The notes: generated from the letters alone by a model not told the origin. Numbered from the stretch's first letter, positions 41,143 to 50,452 are shown. The stretch is 64,000 nt of DNA from an uncultured Eubacteriales bacterium (GCA_900542005.1 UQLW01000016.1:1-64000); one strand, 5' to 3'. Program-made: numbers and translations.

Positions 41143-42693
41143 ATGATTGCAAAGGTGGTCAGCTATGGGATTCAGGGTGTGAGCGGCTACGCTGTGCAGG
41201 TGGAGGCGGATATCACCCTGCTGCGGCAGCCGGGCGCGGCGGCCAGCTTTGACATCGTGGGCCTGCCGGACGCCTCAGTAAAGGAGTCCAGGGAGCGGGT
41301 CCGCGCGGCGATCGTCAATTCAGCCTTTGCGTATCCCGATCAGCGCATTACGGTAAACCTTGCGCCGGCCGATACCCGCAAGATTGGCCCCATTTATGAC
41401 CTGCCCATTGCCGTGTGCCTGCTGGCGGCCCTGGGCCATGTGCCCCAGCAGGCGCTGGAGGGTACGGCGCTGCTGGGCGAGCTTTCGCTCAATGGGGAGG
41501 TTCGGCCCGTCCAGGGCGCGCTGCCCATGACGCTGGCCGCCCGCAGCGACGGGCTGCGGCGTATCCTGCTGCCGGCGGACAACGGGCCGGAGAGCGCCTG
41601 CGTGGAGGGCATCGACGTTGTGGCAGTGGAAAACCTCAGCGACGTGATAGCGTATCTGCAGGGCGAAAAGGACATTCCCCCTCTGGAGCGGGCGCAATGG
41701 CAGCAGGAGGCGGAGCAGGGCGGCGATAGCTGCGATTTCAAGTATATCCGGGGCCAGTATATGGCCAAGCGGGCGCTGGAGATTGCCGCGGCAGGCGGGC
41801 ATAATGTGCTGATGGCCGGCCCGCCGGGATCGGGCAAGACCATGCTGGCCCGGGCCTTTCCCACCATCCTGCCGCCGCTCTCCTATGAGGAATCCCTGGA
41901 AACCACCAATATCCACTCGATCGCAGGCGAGCTGGCGGCTGGCGGGGGGCTGCTCAAGCGCCGTCCCTTCCTCAGCCCCCATCACACGGCGTCGGCGGTT
42001 TCTGTGATTGGCGGCGGCCCGAACCTGACTCCGGGCGCGGTCAGCCGCGCGCTGAACGGCGTGCTGTTCCTGGACGAGCTGCCGCTGTGGCCCCGCCGTA
42101 TCCTGGATGCGCTGCGCCAACCCCTGGAGGATGGGATTGTGACCATCTCCCGTGCCCGGGGCACGGCGACCTATCCGGCGCGGTTCATCCTGCTGGCGGC
42201 GATGAATCCCTGCCCCTGCGGCAACCATGGCACGAGCCGCCCCTGCCGCTGCACGCCCAATCAGATTGAAACCTATTTGTCTCATATTTCCGGACCGGTA
42301 TTGGACCGCATCGATATACAGCTGGAGCTGGAGGACGTGCCCTTCTCCGACCTTGTCAGCCGGCGGGAGGCCGAGCCCTCCCAGGCAGTGCGCGAACGGG
42401 TAACGCGGGCGCGGGCGATCCAGCTGCAGCGGTATCAGGGCAGCGCGGCCTTCTGCAACGCGCAGATGAACCAAAGCGAGCTGGCGCGCTTTTGCCCGAT
42501 CCGTCCCCGGGATCTGGCAATGGCGCAGGCCTTCTTCGAGAAAGAGCAGGCCACGGCGAGAGCGCTGAACCGAATGATCCGCGTGGCGCGGACCATTGCC
42601 GATCTGGACGCGAGCCCCGATATCGAGACGGAGCACTTGGCTGAAGCCTTTCAATATCACCTTCCCGCCGGGAAGTACTGGAGAAGAGCATGA
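41143..42693 (+). CDS. YifB/ComM-type Mg-chelatase-like AAA ATPase
   Basis: A 516-residue protein with an N-terminal Lon-like S5 fold (1-170; SFDIVGLPDASVKESRERVRAA), a Mg-chelatase AAA core and a C-terminal domain. Walker A is GPPGSGKTM near 226-234; LFLDELP is Walker B; CPCGNHG...CRCTPNQ is the zinc-like insertion usual in the family. ComM is a branch-migration helicase in natural transformation, which fits the dprA gene overlapping by 4 nt. I start at ATG 41143 after AAGGAGG; upstream frame lies inside the glycosyltransferase. Confidence 0.95.
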   Translation: MIAKVVSYGIQGVSGYAVQVEADITLLRQPGAAASFDIVGLPDASVKESRERVRAAIVNSAFAYPDQRITVNLAPADTRKIGPIYDLPIAVCLLAALGHVPQQALEGTALLGELSLNGEVRPVQGALPMTLAARSDGLRRILLPADNGPESACVEGIDVVAVENLSDVIAYLQGEKDIPPLERAQWQQEAEQGGDSCDFKYIRGQYMAKRALEIAAAGGHNVLMAGPPGSGKTMLARAFPTILPPLSYEESLETTNIHSIAGELAAGGGLLKRRPFLSPHHTASAVSVIGGGPNLTPGAVSRALNGVLFLDELPLWPRRILDALRQPLEDGIVTISRARGTATYPARFILLAAMNPCPCGNHGTSRPCRCTPNQIETYLSHISGPVLDRIDIQLELEDVPFSDLVSRREAEPSQAVRERVTRARAIQLQRYQGSAAFCNAQMNQSELARFCPIRPRDLAMAQAFFEKEQATARALNRMIRVARTIADLDASPDIETEHLAEAFQYHLPAGKYWRRA

Positions 42694-43868
42694 CCTATAC
42701 GCTGGAAGAAAAATGCTGGATATGGCTGGCCACCCTGCGGGGGCTGGGCGATAAGGCCCTGCGGGGCCTGGTGGAGCAGATGGGCAGCGCTGAGGCCGTC
42801 CGCCGGGCAGCGGTGCAAAGCCCGGCAGATCTGCCGCTGGACGATAAGGTCAGGGCGCAGATGGCCAAGACTATGTCGCCCGATTATCTGGATCGGCTGG
42901 CGGCCGCCCTGGATCGCCGGGGGATCGTGGCCGTGACGCCCCCGCATCCCCAGTACAGCAGCCTGCTGGCCCAGCTGCCCGACGCGCCGGTGCTGCTTTA
43001 TGCCAAGGGGGATCTGTCGCTGATGCAGTCCCCGGGGCTGATCGCCGTGGTAGGCAGCCGCAGCGCAACCCGCTATGGACAGAAGATGGCCTACCAGCTG
43101 GCGCGGGACCTGGCCCTCGAGGGAGTGACCATCGTATCGGGTATGGCCCGCGGCGTGGATTCCTATGCCCATCAGGGCGCGCTGGCAGCCGGCGGCAAGA
43201 CCATTGCCGTGCTGGGCTGCGGGGTAGACGTGGTTTACCCCCCGGAGAACGGGGCGCTTTATGACCAGATCGCCGAGCAGGGCCTGCTGCTGAGCGAGTA
43301 CCTGCCGGGAGCGGAGCCGCTGAAGGGGCATTTCCCGGAGCGCAACCGCATCATCTCCGGCCTGTGCCACGGCGTGCTGGTGCTGGAGGGCAGCGAACGC
43401 AGCGGCTCGCGTATTACCGCGAACCTGGCGCTGGATCAGGGCCGGGAGGTGATGGCGGTGCCGGGGAATATTGACCTGCCCCTGAGCTACACCCCCAACC
43501 AGCTAATCCGCGAGGGCTGCGCCCTGATCACCACAGCCCAGGATGTGATGGAAGCCATGGGATGGGCGCAGGCCAAGGAACAGCCTCAAGAACAGCCGGC
43601 CCGGGAAAAGGCCGTGCCGGGACAGCGCGCCCGCCGGGAGGCGCCGGCCCCGCAGCCGGAGGAGGAGCCGATCCGGGTGACGCCCGGCAAGCCGACGGAG
43701 GATGAAACGCGGATCATGGGGATGCTTTCCATGGGCCCTGCCTCCTTTGATGAGATCTATGAGGCGCTGGAATTTTCACCGGCCAAGCTGGGCGCTACGC
43801 TGACGATCATGGTGGCCAAGGGCATGCTGAACGCATTGCCCGGAAAGGTATATGAGCTTCATGAGTGA
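42690..43868 (+). CDS. dprA: DNA-processing protein DprA
   Basis: Loads RecA on incoming single-stranded DNA in transformation. The 392 residues include an N-terminal helical/SAM-like region, a Rossmann fold (VVGSRSATRYG, GMARGVDSYAH, FPERNRIISGL, GSRITANLALDQGREV) and, after a Pro/Glu-rich linker (290-330), a C-terminal winged helix (EDETRIMGMLSMG...). It overlaps the YifB gene by 4 nt and trmFO by 17 nt. With YifB/ComM this suggests competence or DNA-uptake potential; no other competence gene is in view. Confidence 0.97.
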   Translation: MTYTLEEKCWIWLATLRGLGDKALRGLVEQMGSAEAVRRAAVQSPADLPLDDKVRAQMAKTMSPDYLDRLAAALDRRGIVAVTPPHPQYSSLLAQLPDAPVLLYAKGDLSLMQSPGLIAVVGSRSATRYGQKMAYQLARDLALEGVTIVSGMARGVDSYAHQGALAAGGKTIAVLGCGVDVVYPPENGALYDQIAEQGLLLSEYLPGAEPLKGHFPERNRIISGLCHGVLVLEGSERSGSRITANLALDQGREVMAVPGNIDLPLSYTPNQLIREGCALITTAQDVMEAMGWAQAKEQPQEQPAREKAVPGQRARREAPAPQPEEEPIRVTPGKPTEDETRIMGMLSMGPASFDEIYEALEFSPAKLGATLTIMVAKGMLNALPGKVYELHE

Positions 43869-45189
43869 ACCCAATTATCCCCCGGTACATGTGATTGGAG
43901 CCGGGCTGGCCGGCAGCGAGGCTGCCTGGCAGCTGGCTGTCCGCAATATTCCTGTGCGCCTTTATGAGATGAAGCCGGAACGGTATTCGCCGGTGCATAC
44001 GCTGCCGGGCTTTGCCGAGCTCGTGTGCAGCAATTCGCTGCGGGGCAACCGGCTGGATACGGCTGCGGGCCTGCTGAAGCAGGAGCTGCGGGGGCTGGGC
44101 AGCCTTGTGATCGAGGCGGCGGACGCCACGCGGGTGCCGGCCGGCGGCGCCCTGGCCGTGGATCGGACGCTTTTTTCCCAATACATCACCCAAAAGCTGA
44201 GCCAGCACCCCATGGTTACGGTTATCCGGGGCGAGGTGGCCTCCCTGGAGGGTATGGAACACGCGGTAATCGCCACAGGGCCGCTGTCGGAGGGGGCGAT
44301 TGCGCAGCAAATCGCTTCGCTGGTGGGGTCGGATACCCTTAGCTTTTTCGATGCGGTGGCGCCCATCGTTTCGCTGGAATCCATCGATATGACGCGGGCC
44401 TTCCGGGCCACCCGCTATGACCGCGGGGAGGCCGACTATATCAACTGCCCCATGACGCGGGAGGAATATACCGCCTTTTACCAGGCGCTGGTTGGGGCGC
44501 ATGTTGCCCCGGTGCATGGGGAGGAAGCCGGCATCAAGGTATTTGAAGGCTGCATGCCCATCGAGGCCATGGCGCAGCGGGGCGAAAAGACCATTGCCTA
44601 CGGCCCGCTGCGGCCGGTGGGGCTTACGGACCCCCATACTGGCCGCAAGCCTTACGCGGTGGTGCAGCTGCGCCAGGATGACAAGGCCGGGACGCTATAT
44701 AACCTTGTCGGCTTCCAGACCCGGCTGAAGTTCCCGGAGCAAAAGCGGGTCTTTTCCATGATCCCCGGGCTGGAGAGGGCAGAGTTTGTCCGCTATGGCG
44801 TGATGCACCGCAACACCTATATCAATTCTCCGGGCATCCTGAACGAGCACTACCAACTGATATCGCGGCCGAACGTGTTCTTTGCCGGGCAGATGACGGG
44901 CGTGGAGGGATATGTGGAATCGGTAGGCTCCGGGATGGTGGCGGGCCTGTCGATGGCCGCCCTCCTGCAGGGCAAGCCCATGCCGCGGCTTGGGGAGGAG
45001 ACCATGCTGGGCGCGATGGCCCGCTATATTTCCAGCCCCGCCACCACCAGGCTGGAGCCGATGAATGCGAATTTCGGCCTGCTGCCGCCCCTGGAGGAAC
45101 GGATCCGGGACAAGAAAAAGAAGGCCTTTGCTATGGCGTGCCGCTCCCTGGCCGCTTTGGGCCTGCCGGTACCGGAGAGCCCGGCATAA
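43852..45189 (+). CDS. trmFO: Folate-dependent tRNA (uracil-54) methyltransferase TrmFO
   Basis: Makes ribothymidine-54 in tRNA using methylene-tetrahydrofolate and FADH2. VIGAGLAGSEAAW near 14-26 is the FAD-binding loop, ELVCSNSLRGN near 60-70 contains the conserved Cys, and TGVEGYVESVGSGMVAGLSMA is the C-terminal FAD motif. 445 residues. ATG codons at 43852 and 43861 are both possible; neither has ideal ribosome-site spacing, and the shorter form fits homologues as well. Translation is probably coupled to dprA. Confidence 0.96.
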   Translation: MSFMSEPNYPPVHVIGAGLAGSEAAWQLAVRNIPVRLYEMKPERYSPVHTLPGFAELVCSNSLRGNRLDTAAGLLKQELRGLGSLVIEAADATRVPAGGALAVDRTLFSQYITQKLSQHPMVTVIRGEVASLEGMEHAVIATGPLSEGAIAQQIASLVGSDTLSFFDAVAPIVSLESIDMTRAFRATRYDRGEADYINCPMTREEYTAFYQALVGAHVAPVHGEEAGIKVFEGCMPIEAMAQRGEKTIAYGPLRPVGLTDPHTGRKPYAVVQLRQDDKAGTLYNLVGFQTRLKFPEQKRVFSMIPGLERAEFVRYGVMHRNTYINSPGILNEHYQLISRPNVFFAGQMTGVEGYVESVGSGMVAGLSMAALLQGKPMPRLGEETMLGAMARYISSPATTRLEPMNANFGLLPPLEERIRDKKKKAFAMACRSLAALGLPVPESPA

Positions 45190-45280
45190 TCGTAAAAGCC
45201 AGGGAGACATAGGCTTTGTTCATGTATAAGCTATAAATGGGCTGTATGATACAGATATCAACCGGAAACAGGAGGAACAG

Positions 45281-45835
45281 ATGCGATTTGACGGAACAAC
45301 CATCGTGGCGGTGCGCCGCAATGGAAAGACGGCCATCGCTGGCGACGGCCAGGTAACGCAGGGAGAGAGCGTGGTCATGAAGGCTACGGCGCGGAAGGTA
45401 CGCAGGCTGTACCATGGCGAGGTGGCGGTGGGCTTTGCCGGCTCTGTGGCCGACGCCTTTACCCTTTGCGACAAATTTGAAAACAAGCTGGAGCAGCATG
45501 CCGGGAACCTGACCCGCGCGGCGGTGGATCTGGCCCAGGACTGGCGCAGGGATAAGGTGATGCGCAACCTGGAGGCGCTGCTGATCGTGGCCAACGCCCA
45601 GGAGATGCTGGTCATTGCCGGCTCCGGCGAGGTGATCGACCCGGACGGGGGCGTTACAGCCATCGGCTCCGGCGGCAACTACGCCCTGGCCGCGGCCCGC
45701 GCCCTGATGGAAAACACCGACCTGCCCGCCGAGGTCATCGCGGAAAAGGCCATCCATATCGCGGCGGATATTTGCGTATATACCAACCACAACGTGGTGG
45801 TGGAGCAGATAGGGGGTGAGCTGATTGAGCAATAA
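45281..45835 (+). CDS. hslV: HslV peptidase subunit of the HslUV (ClpQY) protease
   Basis: Proteasome-like threonine peptidase that works with HslU. The N-terminus [16 protein letters not shown] suggests processing to expose a Thr (Thr6, with Thr7 next) as nucleophile, unlike the Ser of B. subtilis Clp[16 protein letters not shown] and [16 protein letters not shown] are family motifs; 184 residues. ACAGGAGG precedes the ATG. It overlaps hslU by 11 nt. Confidence 0.97.
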   Translation: MRFDGTTIVAVRRNGKTAIAGDGQVTQGESVVMKATARKVRRLYHGEVAVGFAGSVADAFTLCDKFENKLEQHAGNLTRAAVDLAQDWRRDKVMRNLEALLIVANAQEMLVIAGSGEVIDPDGGVTAIGSGGNYALAAARALMENTDLPAEVIAEKAIHIAADICVYTNHNVVVEQIGGELIEQ

Positions 45836-47210
45836 CATGACGCCCAGGGAGATTGTGGAAGCGCTCAATAAATATATCGTGGGGCAGAACGAGGCCAAGC
45901 GGGCCGTAGCCATCGCCCTGCGCAACCGCTATAGAAGAAGCCAGCTGCCGGCTGAGATGCAGGAGGAGATCACGCCCAAGAACATTATCATGGCGGGCCC
46001 CACGGGCGTGGGCAAGACCGAGATCGCCCGCCGGCTGGCCAAGCTGCTGTCGGCCCCCTTCGTCAAGGTGGAGGCGACGAAGTTCACCGAGGTGGGCTAT
46101 GTGGGGCGCGATGTGGAGTCCATGATCCGCGACCTAGTGGAGGCTTCCGTGCGCATGGTCAAGGCGGAGAAACTGGAAAGCGTCAAGGTGGAGGCCGCGC
46201 GGGCTGCGGAGAACCGCCTGGTGGAGATCCTTGCCAACGGCAAAAAGCCCACCCCGCAGAACCAAAACCCGCTGTTGGCCCTGCTGCCCGGTCAAAAGAG
46301 CAGCGAGCCGGAGCCCACGCCGGCTGAGAAGGAGCAGCTGCGCAACCGCCGCAAGGATGTGCGCGAAAACCTTCGGGCCGGCTATATGGAGGAGATCCTG
46401 GTTGACCTGGAGATGGAGGACAACGGCCCGCCCCAGGAGCTGATGCCCGGCATGACCATGGAGCTGAACCTGAACGATATGATGGGCGGGATCCTGCCCA
46501 AGAAAACCAAGATCCGTCGGGTGACGGTGAAGGAGGCCCGCAAGATCCTGGAGCAGGAGGAGGGCCAGAAGCTCATCGATATGGATGAGGTATATTCGAC
46601 AGCTGTAGAACGAGCGGAGAAGGAAGGCATTATTTTCATCGATGAGATCGATAAAATCGCCGGAGCCGGCGCGGCCAACGGGCCCGACGTATCCCGTGAA
46701 GGCGTGCAGCGCGACATCCTTCCGCTGGTAGAGGGCTCCACCGTATCCACCAAGTACGGCCCCATTAAGACGGATTATATCCTGTTTATCGCCGCGGGGG
46801 CCTTCCATGTGTCCAAGGTGGAGGACCTTATCCCGGAGCTGCAGGGCCGCTTCCCCATCCGGGTTAACCTGCATTCCCTGACCCAGGCCGATTTCAAGGC
46901 CATCCTCAGCCAGCCGGAGAACGCGGTGACCAAGCAGTACGCCGCGCTCCTGGAGGTGGACCATGTGCGGATCACCTTCACCGATGAGGCGCTGGACGCC
47001 ATCGCCCAATACGCTTCCATGGCCAATGAGCTGGACGAGAACATCGGCGCGCGCCGGCTTCATACCATCCTGGAGACGCTGCTGGAGGATGTATCCTACA
47101 ACGCTGGCGGCGATTTCCCCATGGTGGATCTTTCGATTGATGCTGCGTACGTCAATAACCACCTGTCGCCCTCCATTGCCGGTAAGGATTTGAAGCGGTA
47201 TATCGTGTAA
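45825..47210 (+). CDS. hslU: HslU ATPase subunit of the HslUV (ClpQY) protease
   Basis: AAA+ unfoldase that feeds proteins into HslV. Walker A is GPTGVGKT at 58-65, Walker B is [13 protein letters not shown] near 265-277, and the I-domain occupies roughly 110-230. The C-terminus LKRYIV is the tail that docks into HslV. 461 residues. I keep the TTG start at 45825 because AGGGGGTG lies 7 nt upstream; the ATG four codons later is too far from it. In B. subtilis codY follows; here it does not. Confidence 0.97.
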   Translation: MSNNMTPREIVEALNKYIVGQNEAKRAVAIALRNRYRRSQLPAEMQEEITPKNIIMAGPTGVGKTEIARRLAKLLSAPFVKVEATKFTEVGYVGRDVESMIRDLVEASVRMVKAEKLESVKVEAARAAENRLVEILANGKKPTPQNQNPLLALLPGQKSSEPEPTPAEKEQLRNRRKDVRENLRAGYMEEILVDLEMEDNGPPQELMPGMTMELNLNDMMGGILPKKTKIRRVTVKEARKILEQEEGQKLIDMDEVYSTAVERAEKEGIIFIDEIDKIAGAGAANGPDVSREGVQRDILPLVEGSTVSTKYGPIKTDYILFIAAGAFHVSKVEDLIPELQGRFPIRVNLHSLTQADFKAILSQPENAVTKQYAALLEVDHVRITFTDEALDAIAQYASMANELDENIGARRLHTILETLLEDVSYNAGGDFPMVDLSIDAAYVNNHLSPSIAGKDLKRYIV

Positions 47211-47656
47211 CCCATCATGTACGGATAAACTCGCCACCCAATTGCATCATTAGGATACGGCTCATTTGCGGTTGGATTGATTTAAGCTGAGGCAGATGAA
47301 CTCCCCCGGCAAAAATGAGCCGGACAAGTAACGATTTCGGCCTGCGGAGCCTTGATCTATGGGCTTCCAAAGGCCGTTTTTGCATTCGTAACGCAATTCG
47401 GCCTTGAAAGCCTTTTGGAGATCAAAGCGGGCGCAGGCGCAGACGCCTTCGGATCGCTTTGCCGCCTGCTCCAAGGGGCGTAACCGGCCAAAAAGGGACG
47501 CGCTTGTATTCGGATGAGCATGGGGAGCCTGCGTTTCGTTCCTCCTCGGAGAGTGCGCTTAGTACCATAGGAAATGGAAAATAGCTGTTTTTTTGTGAGA
47601 ATGTCAGGTGAATAATTTATGCGGATACACAAAGCAGAATTTGCAGGAGAAAGCCG
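47211..47656. other. AT-richer intergenic region without a convincing gene
   Basis: About 445 bases with base composition unlike the GC-rich flanks. It holds the probable hslU terminator and an imperfect long inverted repeat (AAGGCCG at 47370-47376 with CGGCCTT at 47399-47405, inner TTGC/GCAA). Open frames on the minus strand (47262-47474, 47357-47632) have no family match, poor ribosome sites and overlap the hairpins, so I do not call them genes. It may be the remnant of an inserted sequence. Confidence 0.5.
47338..47381 (+). terminator. Probable terminator downstream of hslU
   Basis: CGGCCT (47338-47343) pairs with AGGCCG (47371-47376) around an inner GGAGCC/GGGCTTCC stem, then TTTTT (47377-47381). 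It is 128 nt beyond the hslU stop. Confidence 0.55.
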
Positions 47657-48226
47657 ATGAATTGGATAAACATTTATGGACTTTCCTTTATGCTTGCCAT
47701 GATGATTCCCAATATTGTTTTTGCAGTTGAAAATAGGGACGGATTGAAGAATTATTGGAAAAACAAGACCATAGAAGCCTTGGAGCAGATAGGCAGAATA
47801 GGATGTTTTGGCCTTATGGTATGGATTATCCCAGGCTGTGGCTTCCGTTATCCATCTGATGAAAGCTTTGTCCTGTATTTGATCGTTAATATCGTGCTAT
47901 TAGCGGCATATTGGTTCATCTGGATTATTTGCTTTAGGCGAAATAGCATGTTCAAAGCGCTGGCTTTATCCATCATTCCATCGGTGATATTTCTGGTGAG
48001 TGGAATCTTGACCCGTTATATTCCACTTATAGTAGCCGCTATGATCTTTGCCCCATGCCATATTGCGATCAGTTATAAAAATAATACGCTGGAGGCAAAA
48101 CGATTGCCTCCAGTTTTGCAAAGGGGTGCGGCAGCACCCGAATCAGTCGCTCCCTTTGAAGATCACGTTCCACTATTGCAGCGACACGCTTCATTTTTGG
48201 GGCTGGACCGTGCTGAAAGGCCATAA
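47657..48226 (+). CDS. Hypothetical membrane protein, possibly with an acquired C-terminal tail
   Basis: A 189-residue protein with about four hydrophobic segments (near 5-25, 46-62, 70-94 and 98-135) and no recognised function. Its codon use is AT-rich, unlike neighbours, so it may be transferred. The membrane part ends around YKNNTLE (about 145-151). After that the frame continues for 38 polar residues straight through a terminator-like hairpin (48089-48117). The natural stop may therefore have been lost, and the tail may not be part of the original protein. AGGAGAAAG precedes the ATG. Confidence 0.6.
   Translation: MNWINIYGLSFMLAMMIPNIVFAVENRDGLKNYWKNKTIEALEQIGRIGCFGLMVWIIPGCGFRYPSDESFVLYLIVNIVLLAAYWFIWIICFRRNSMFKALALSIIPSVIFLVSGILTRYIPLIVAAMIFAPCHIAISYKNNTLEAKRLPPVLQRGAAAPESVAPFEDHVPLLQRHASFLGLDRAERP
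48089..48117 (+). terminator. Terminator-like hairpin inside the 3' end of the membrane-protein frame
   Basis: CTGGAGGCA / TGCCTCCAG with a 7 nt loop, followed by TTTTG. It lies within the last 140 nt of the open frame above. Confidence 0.6.
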
Positions 48227-48249
48227 TTTATATCGTTAAACATGCGTAG

Positions 48250-48289
48250 GGGCAGCGCCGCTTAGCCGATGGCGCTGCCCTGTTTGTTT
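48250..48289 (+). terminator. Terminator before the ferredoxin gene
   Basis: GGGCAGCGCC / GGCGCTGCCC with an 11 nt loop, followed by TGTTTGTTTG. Confidence 0.7.
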
Positions 48290-48382
48290 GGGTGGACGCC
48301 GGGCTTTATGTGATGAGGTCACGGTGCGGCGGCCCGCGTTTGCGTATAATGGGCGTATCTTGTAAAGGAGGGCCAAGGGCAA

Positions 48383-48586
48383 ATGGCGAGAAAAGGACGA
48401 AAAGCGCTGGTTCAGGAGAAGGAATGCGTGGCGTGCGGGTGCTGCGAAAAGGTCTGCCCCCTGTTCGCTATCAGGGTCATGCTGGGGATTGCGGCGGCGG
48501 TCGACCTCAAGCGATGTGTGGGATGCGGCAAATGCCAGCGGGAATGCCCTGCGGCGGCGATCGTGATGATGGAGGTGGAGGCATGA
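48383..48586 (+). CDS. Small 2[4Fe-4S] ferredoxin-like protein
   Basis: A 67-residue protein with two complete cluster motifs: Cys15, 18, 21 and 25 (CVACGCCEKVCP) and Cys45, 48, 51 and 55 (CVGCGKCQRECP). It should carry low-potential electrons in the cytosol. AAAGGAGG lies before the ATG and TATAAT at 48345-48350 is a likely -10 box, with a poor -35. Its stop overlaps the start of a membrane Fe-S protein, so the two probably work together in electron transfer. Confidence 0.9.
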   Translation: MARKGRKALVQEKECVACGCCEKVCPLFAIRVMLGIAAAVDLKRCVGCGKCQRECPAAAIVMMEVEA

Positions 48587-49176
48587 AAAGACGCTGGAAT
48601 GATTTTATGTGGATCGTATCGCTTTTCTACCTTGTCCTGGGCTTTTTCAATATCCTCTTTGCGTGGTTGGGCCTGCTGTGTTTTTTCATCCCGCTGATCA
48701 TTGCGGCTACCAGGGGATCAAAGGCGTATTGCAACCGCTATTGCGGCCGGGGGCAGCTTTTTACGCTGATAGGCGGCCGGTTTGGGCTATCCCGCAGGGC
48801 CGATGTGCCGCGCTGGATGAAAGGCCGGTGGTTCCGGTATGGATTCCTTGCCTTTTTCTTGGCAATGTTTTTCGCAATGCTGTGGAATACCTATATGGTT
48901 TTTGCAGGCGCCCGTCAGCTTCAGCAGGTTGTAACGCTTCTCTGGAGCTTTAAGCTTCCCTGGCACTGGGCCTATCCCCAGGGCAGCGTGGCGCCCTGGG
49001 CTGCGCAGTTTTCCTTCGGGTTTTACAGCGTGATGCTTACCTCTACGCTGCTGGGCCTTGCTACGATGATCCTGTATAAGCCGCGGTCCTGGTGCGTGTA
49101 TTGCCCGATGGGCACCATGACGCAGCTGATCTGCAAGGCGAAGAACGCAAAGCGGATGCAAAAAAACTTTGAATAA
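48583..49176 (+). CDS. Membrane protein with NapH/CcoG-like Fe-S cysteine motifs
   Basis: A 197-residue protein with about four membrane segments (near 8-24, 26-42, 88-108 and 150-165). Two cysteine groups resemble the NapH/YccM family: CNRYCGRGQL (Cys50, Cys54) and CVYCPMGT near 171-178. Relatives pass electrons across or to the membrane, but full [4Fe-4S] sets are not obvious here. I start at ATG 48583, which overlaps the ferredoxin stop (ATGA) and follows GGAGGTGGAG; the longer upstream frame runs across the ferredoxin gene. Confidence 0.78.
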   Translation: MKRRWNDFMWIVSLFYLVLGFFNILFAWLGLLCFFIPLIIAATRGSKAYCNRYCGRGQLFTLIGGRFGLSRRADVPRWMKGRWFRYGFLAFFLAMFFAMLWNTYMVFAGARQLQQVVTLLWSFKLPWHWAYPQGSVAPWAAQFSFGFYSVMLTSTLLGLATMILYKPRSWCVYCPMGTMTQLICKAKNAKRMQKNFE

Positions 49177-49186
49177 AAGAGCAGAA

Positions 49187-49223
49187 GAAAACCGGCCCAT
49201 GCCTCCGCATGGGCCGGTTTTTT
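49187..49223. terminator. Bidirectional terminator
   Basis: AAAACCGGCCCATGC / GCATGGGCCGGTTTT with a 4 nt loop and T-run, between converging genes. Confidence 0.9.
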
Positions 49224-49252
49224 AGCCGGGATATAGCTGGCGGAAAGAATCC

Positions 49253-49612
49253 CTAAATGATGGTGGCGCCGAAGGGCATCAGCGCCAGCTTGGCCAGCTT
49301 GAAGCACTGCATACCGAAGGGGATACCGACGATGGTGATGCAAAATAGCAGCCCGTTGAGCGCAAGACCCAGCGCCATCGGCAAGCCGGTGACAATGAGC
49401 CACAGGATATTCATCAATACGGAGGCAGCGCCGCCTCCATACACGACCTGCTTGCCAAAGGGCATAAAGGAGAGACTGGCGAACTTGAAACACTGCCGGC
49501 CAATGGGGATGCCGATGATGGTCACGCACCACAGCACACCGGCCAGCGACCACCCAAGCCCCTGCCAGAAACCGCCGAACACAAACCATAGAACATTACC
49601 CAAACAGCCCAT
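49253..49612 (-). CDS. YccF-domain membrane protein
   Basis: A 119-residue inner-membrane protein made of two similar halves (DUF307/YccF). Each half has a hydrophobic segment ending in IGIPIGRQCFKFASLSFMPFG or VGIPFGMQCFKLAKLALMPFG. Function unknown in all bacteria. ATG 49612 follows AAGGAG; an upstream in-frame Met adds 13 residues without homology. Confidence 0.9.
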   Translation of the reverse strand: MGCLGNVLWFVFGGFWQGLGWSLAGVLWCVTIIGIPIGRQCFKFASLSFMPFGKQVVYGGGAASVLMNILWLIVTGLPMALGLALNGLLFCITIVGIPFGMQCFKLAKLALMPFGATII

Positions 49613-49756
49613 GATGATCTCCTTTCCGAGTATTCCCCTTAAGTATACCATAAACCTGCAAGATCCGCGCAGCTCTTGGCAACGGGTTTGTCATGGGAGG
49701 CGCTTCGTGGTAGGATAGAACCAGGCTATGAAAAGAAAAACCCAAAGGAGAAAAGC

Positions 49757-50452
49757 ATGGAAAAGATCCTGGTGGTGGAGGACGATCATACCATTGCCCT
49801 GGGGCTGGGCTATTCGCTGGAGGAAGCCGGCTACCGGGTAGAGATCTGCTATAACACGTCGGCGGCCATGCGGGCGCTGGAAGCGGAGGAGAAGCCCGAT
49901 CTTCTTCTGCTCGACCTGTCGCTGCCCGACGGCTCTGGCTACGACATCTGCGCGCGGGCTAAGCTGCTGGGCGACTATCCGGTCATCTTTCTGACGGCCC
50001 GGGACGAGGAGGTCAGCGTGGTGCTGGGGCTTGATATGGGCGCGGACGACTATATTACCAAGCCCTTTCGCGTACGGGAGCTGCTCAGCCGCATCAAGTC
50101 GGTCCTGCGGCGCTACCGGCGGGAGGAGAGCGGGCGCAGCGTCTTCCAGATCGGCCCTATCCGCGTAAACCTTCAGGAGGCAAAGGTTTACAGAGGCGAT
50201 ATGCCCGTGGACCTGACCGCGCTGGAATACCGGCTGCTTCTGACGCTGATTCATAACGCAGGCCAGGTTATGACCCGCAATCAACTGCTGGAGAGCATTT
50301 GGGATGTAGCGGGCAATTTTGTTAACGACAACACGCTCACCGTGTACATGAAACGGCTGCGGGATAAGCTGGAGGAGGATCCCTCCAACCCCAAGCTTAT
50401 TCAAACCGTGCGGGGGATGGGATACCGGATGGGGGAAGCCCATGATTCGTAA
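49757..50452 (+). CDS. OmpR-family response regulator
   Basis: A 231-residue two-component regulator. The receiver domain (1-120) has the phosphorylation Asp53 (LLLLDLSLPDG) and the Lys in ITKPF; the C-terminal winged helix spans about 135-228 with LTALEYRLLLTLIHNAGQV. It overlaps the kinase gene by 11 nt, and the ABC transporter pair follows. This order is typical of the BceRS/VanRS-like units that answer cell-wall antibiotics or peptides. ATG 49757 follows AAAGGAG. Confidence 0.95.
   Translation: MEKILVVEDDHTIALGLGYSLEEAGYRVEICYNTSAAMRALEAEEKPDLLLLDLSLPDGSGYDICARAKLLGDYPVIFLTARDEEVSVVLGLDMGADDYITKPFRVRELLSRIKSVLRRYRREESGRSVFQIGPIRVNLQEAKVYRGDMPVDLTALEYRLLLTLIHNAGQVMTRNQLLESIWDVAGNFVNDNTLTVYMKRLRDKLEEDPSNPKLIQTVRGMGYRMGEAHDS

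Noticed and set aside
47262..47632. Short minus-strand open frames after hslU
   Set aside because: No family match, poor ribosome sites, and both overlap hairpins and the probable terminator.
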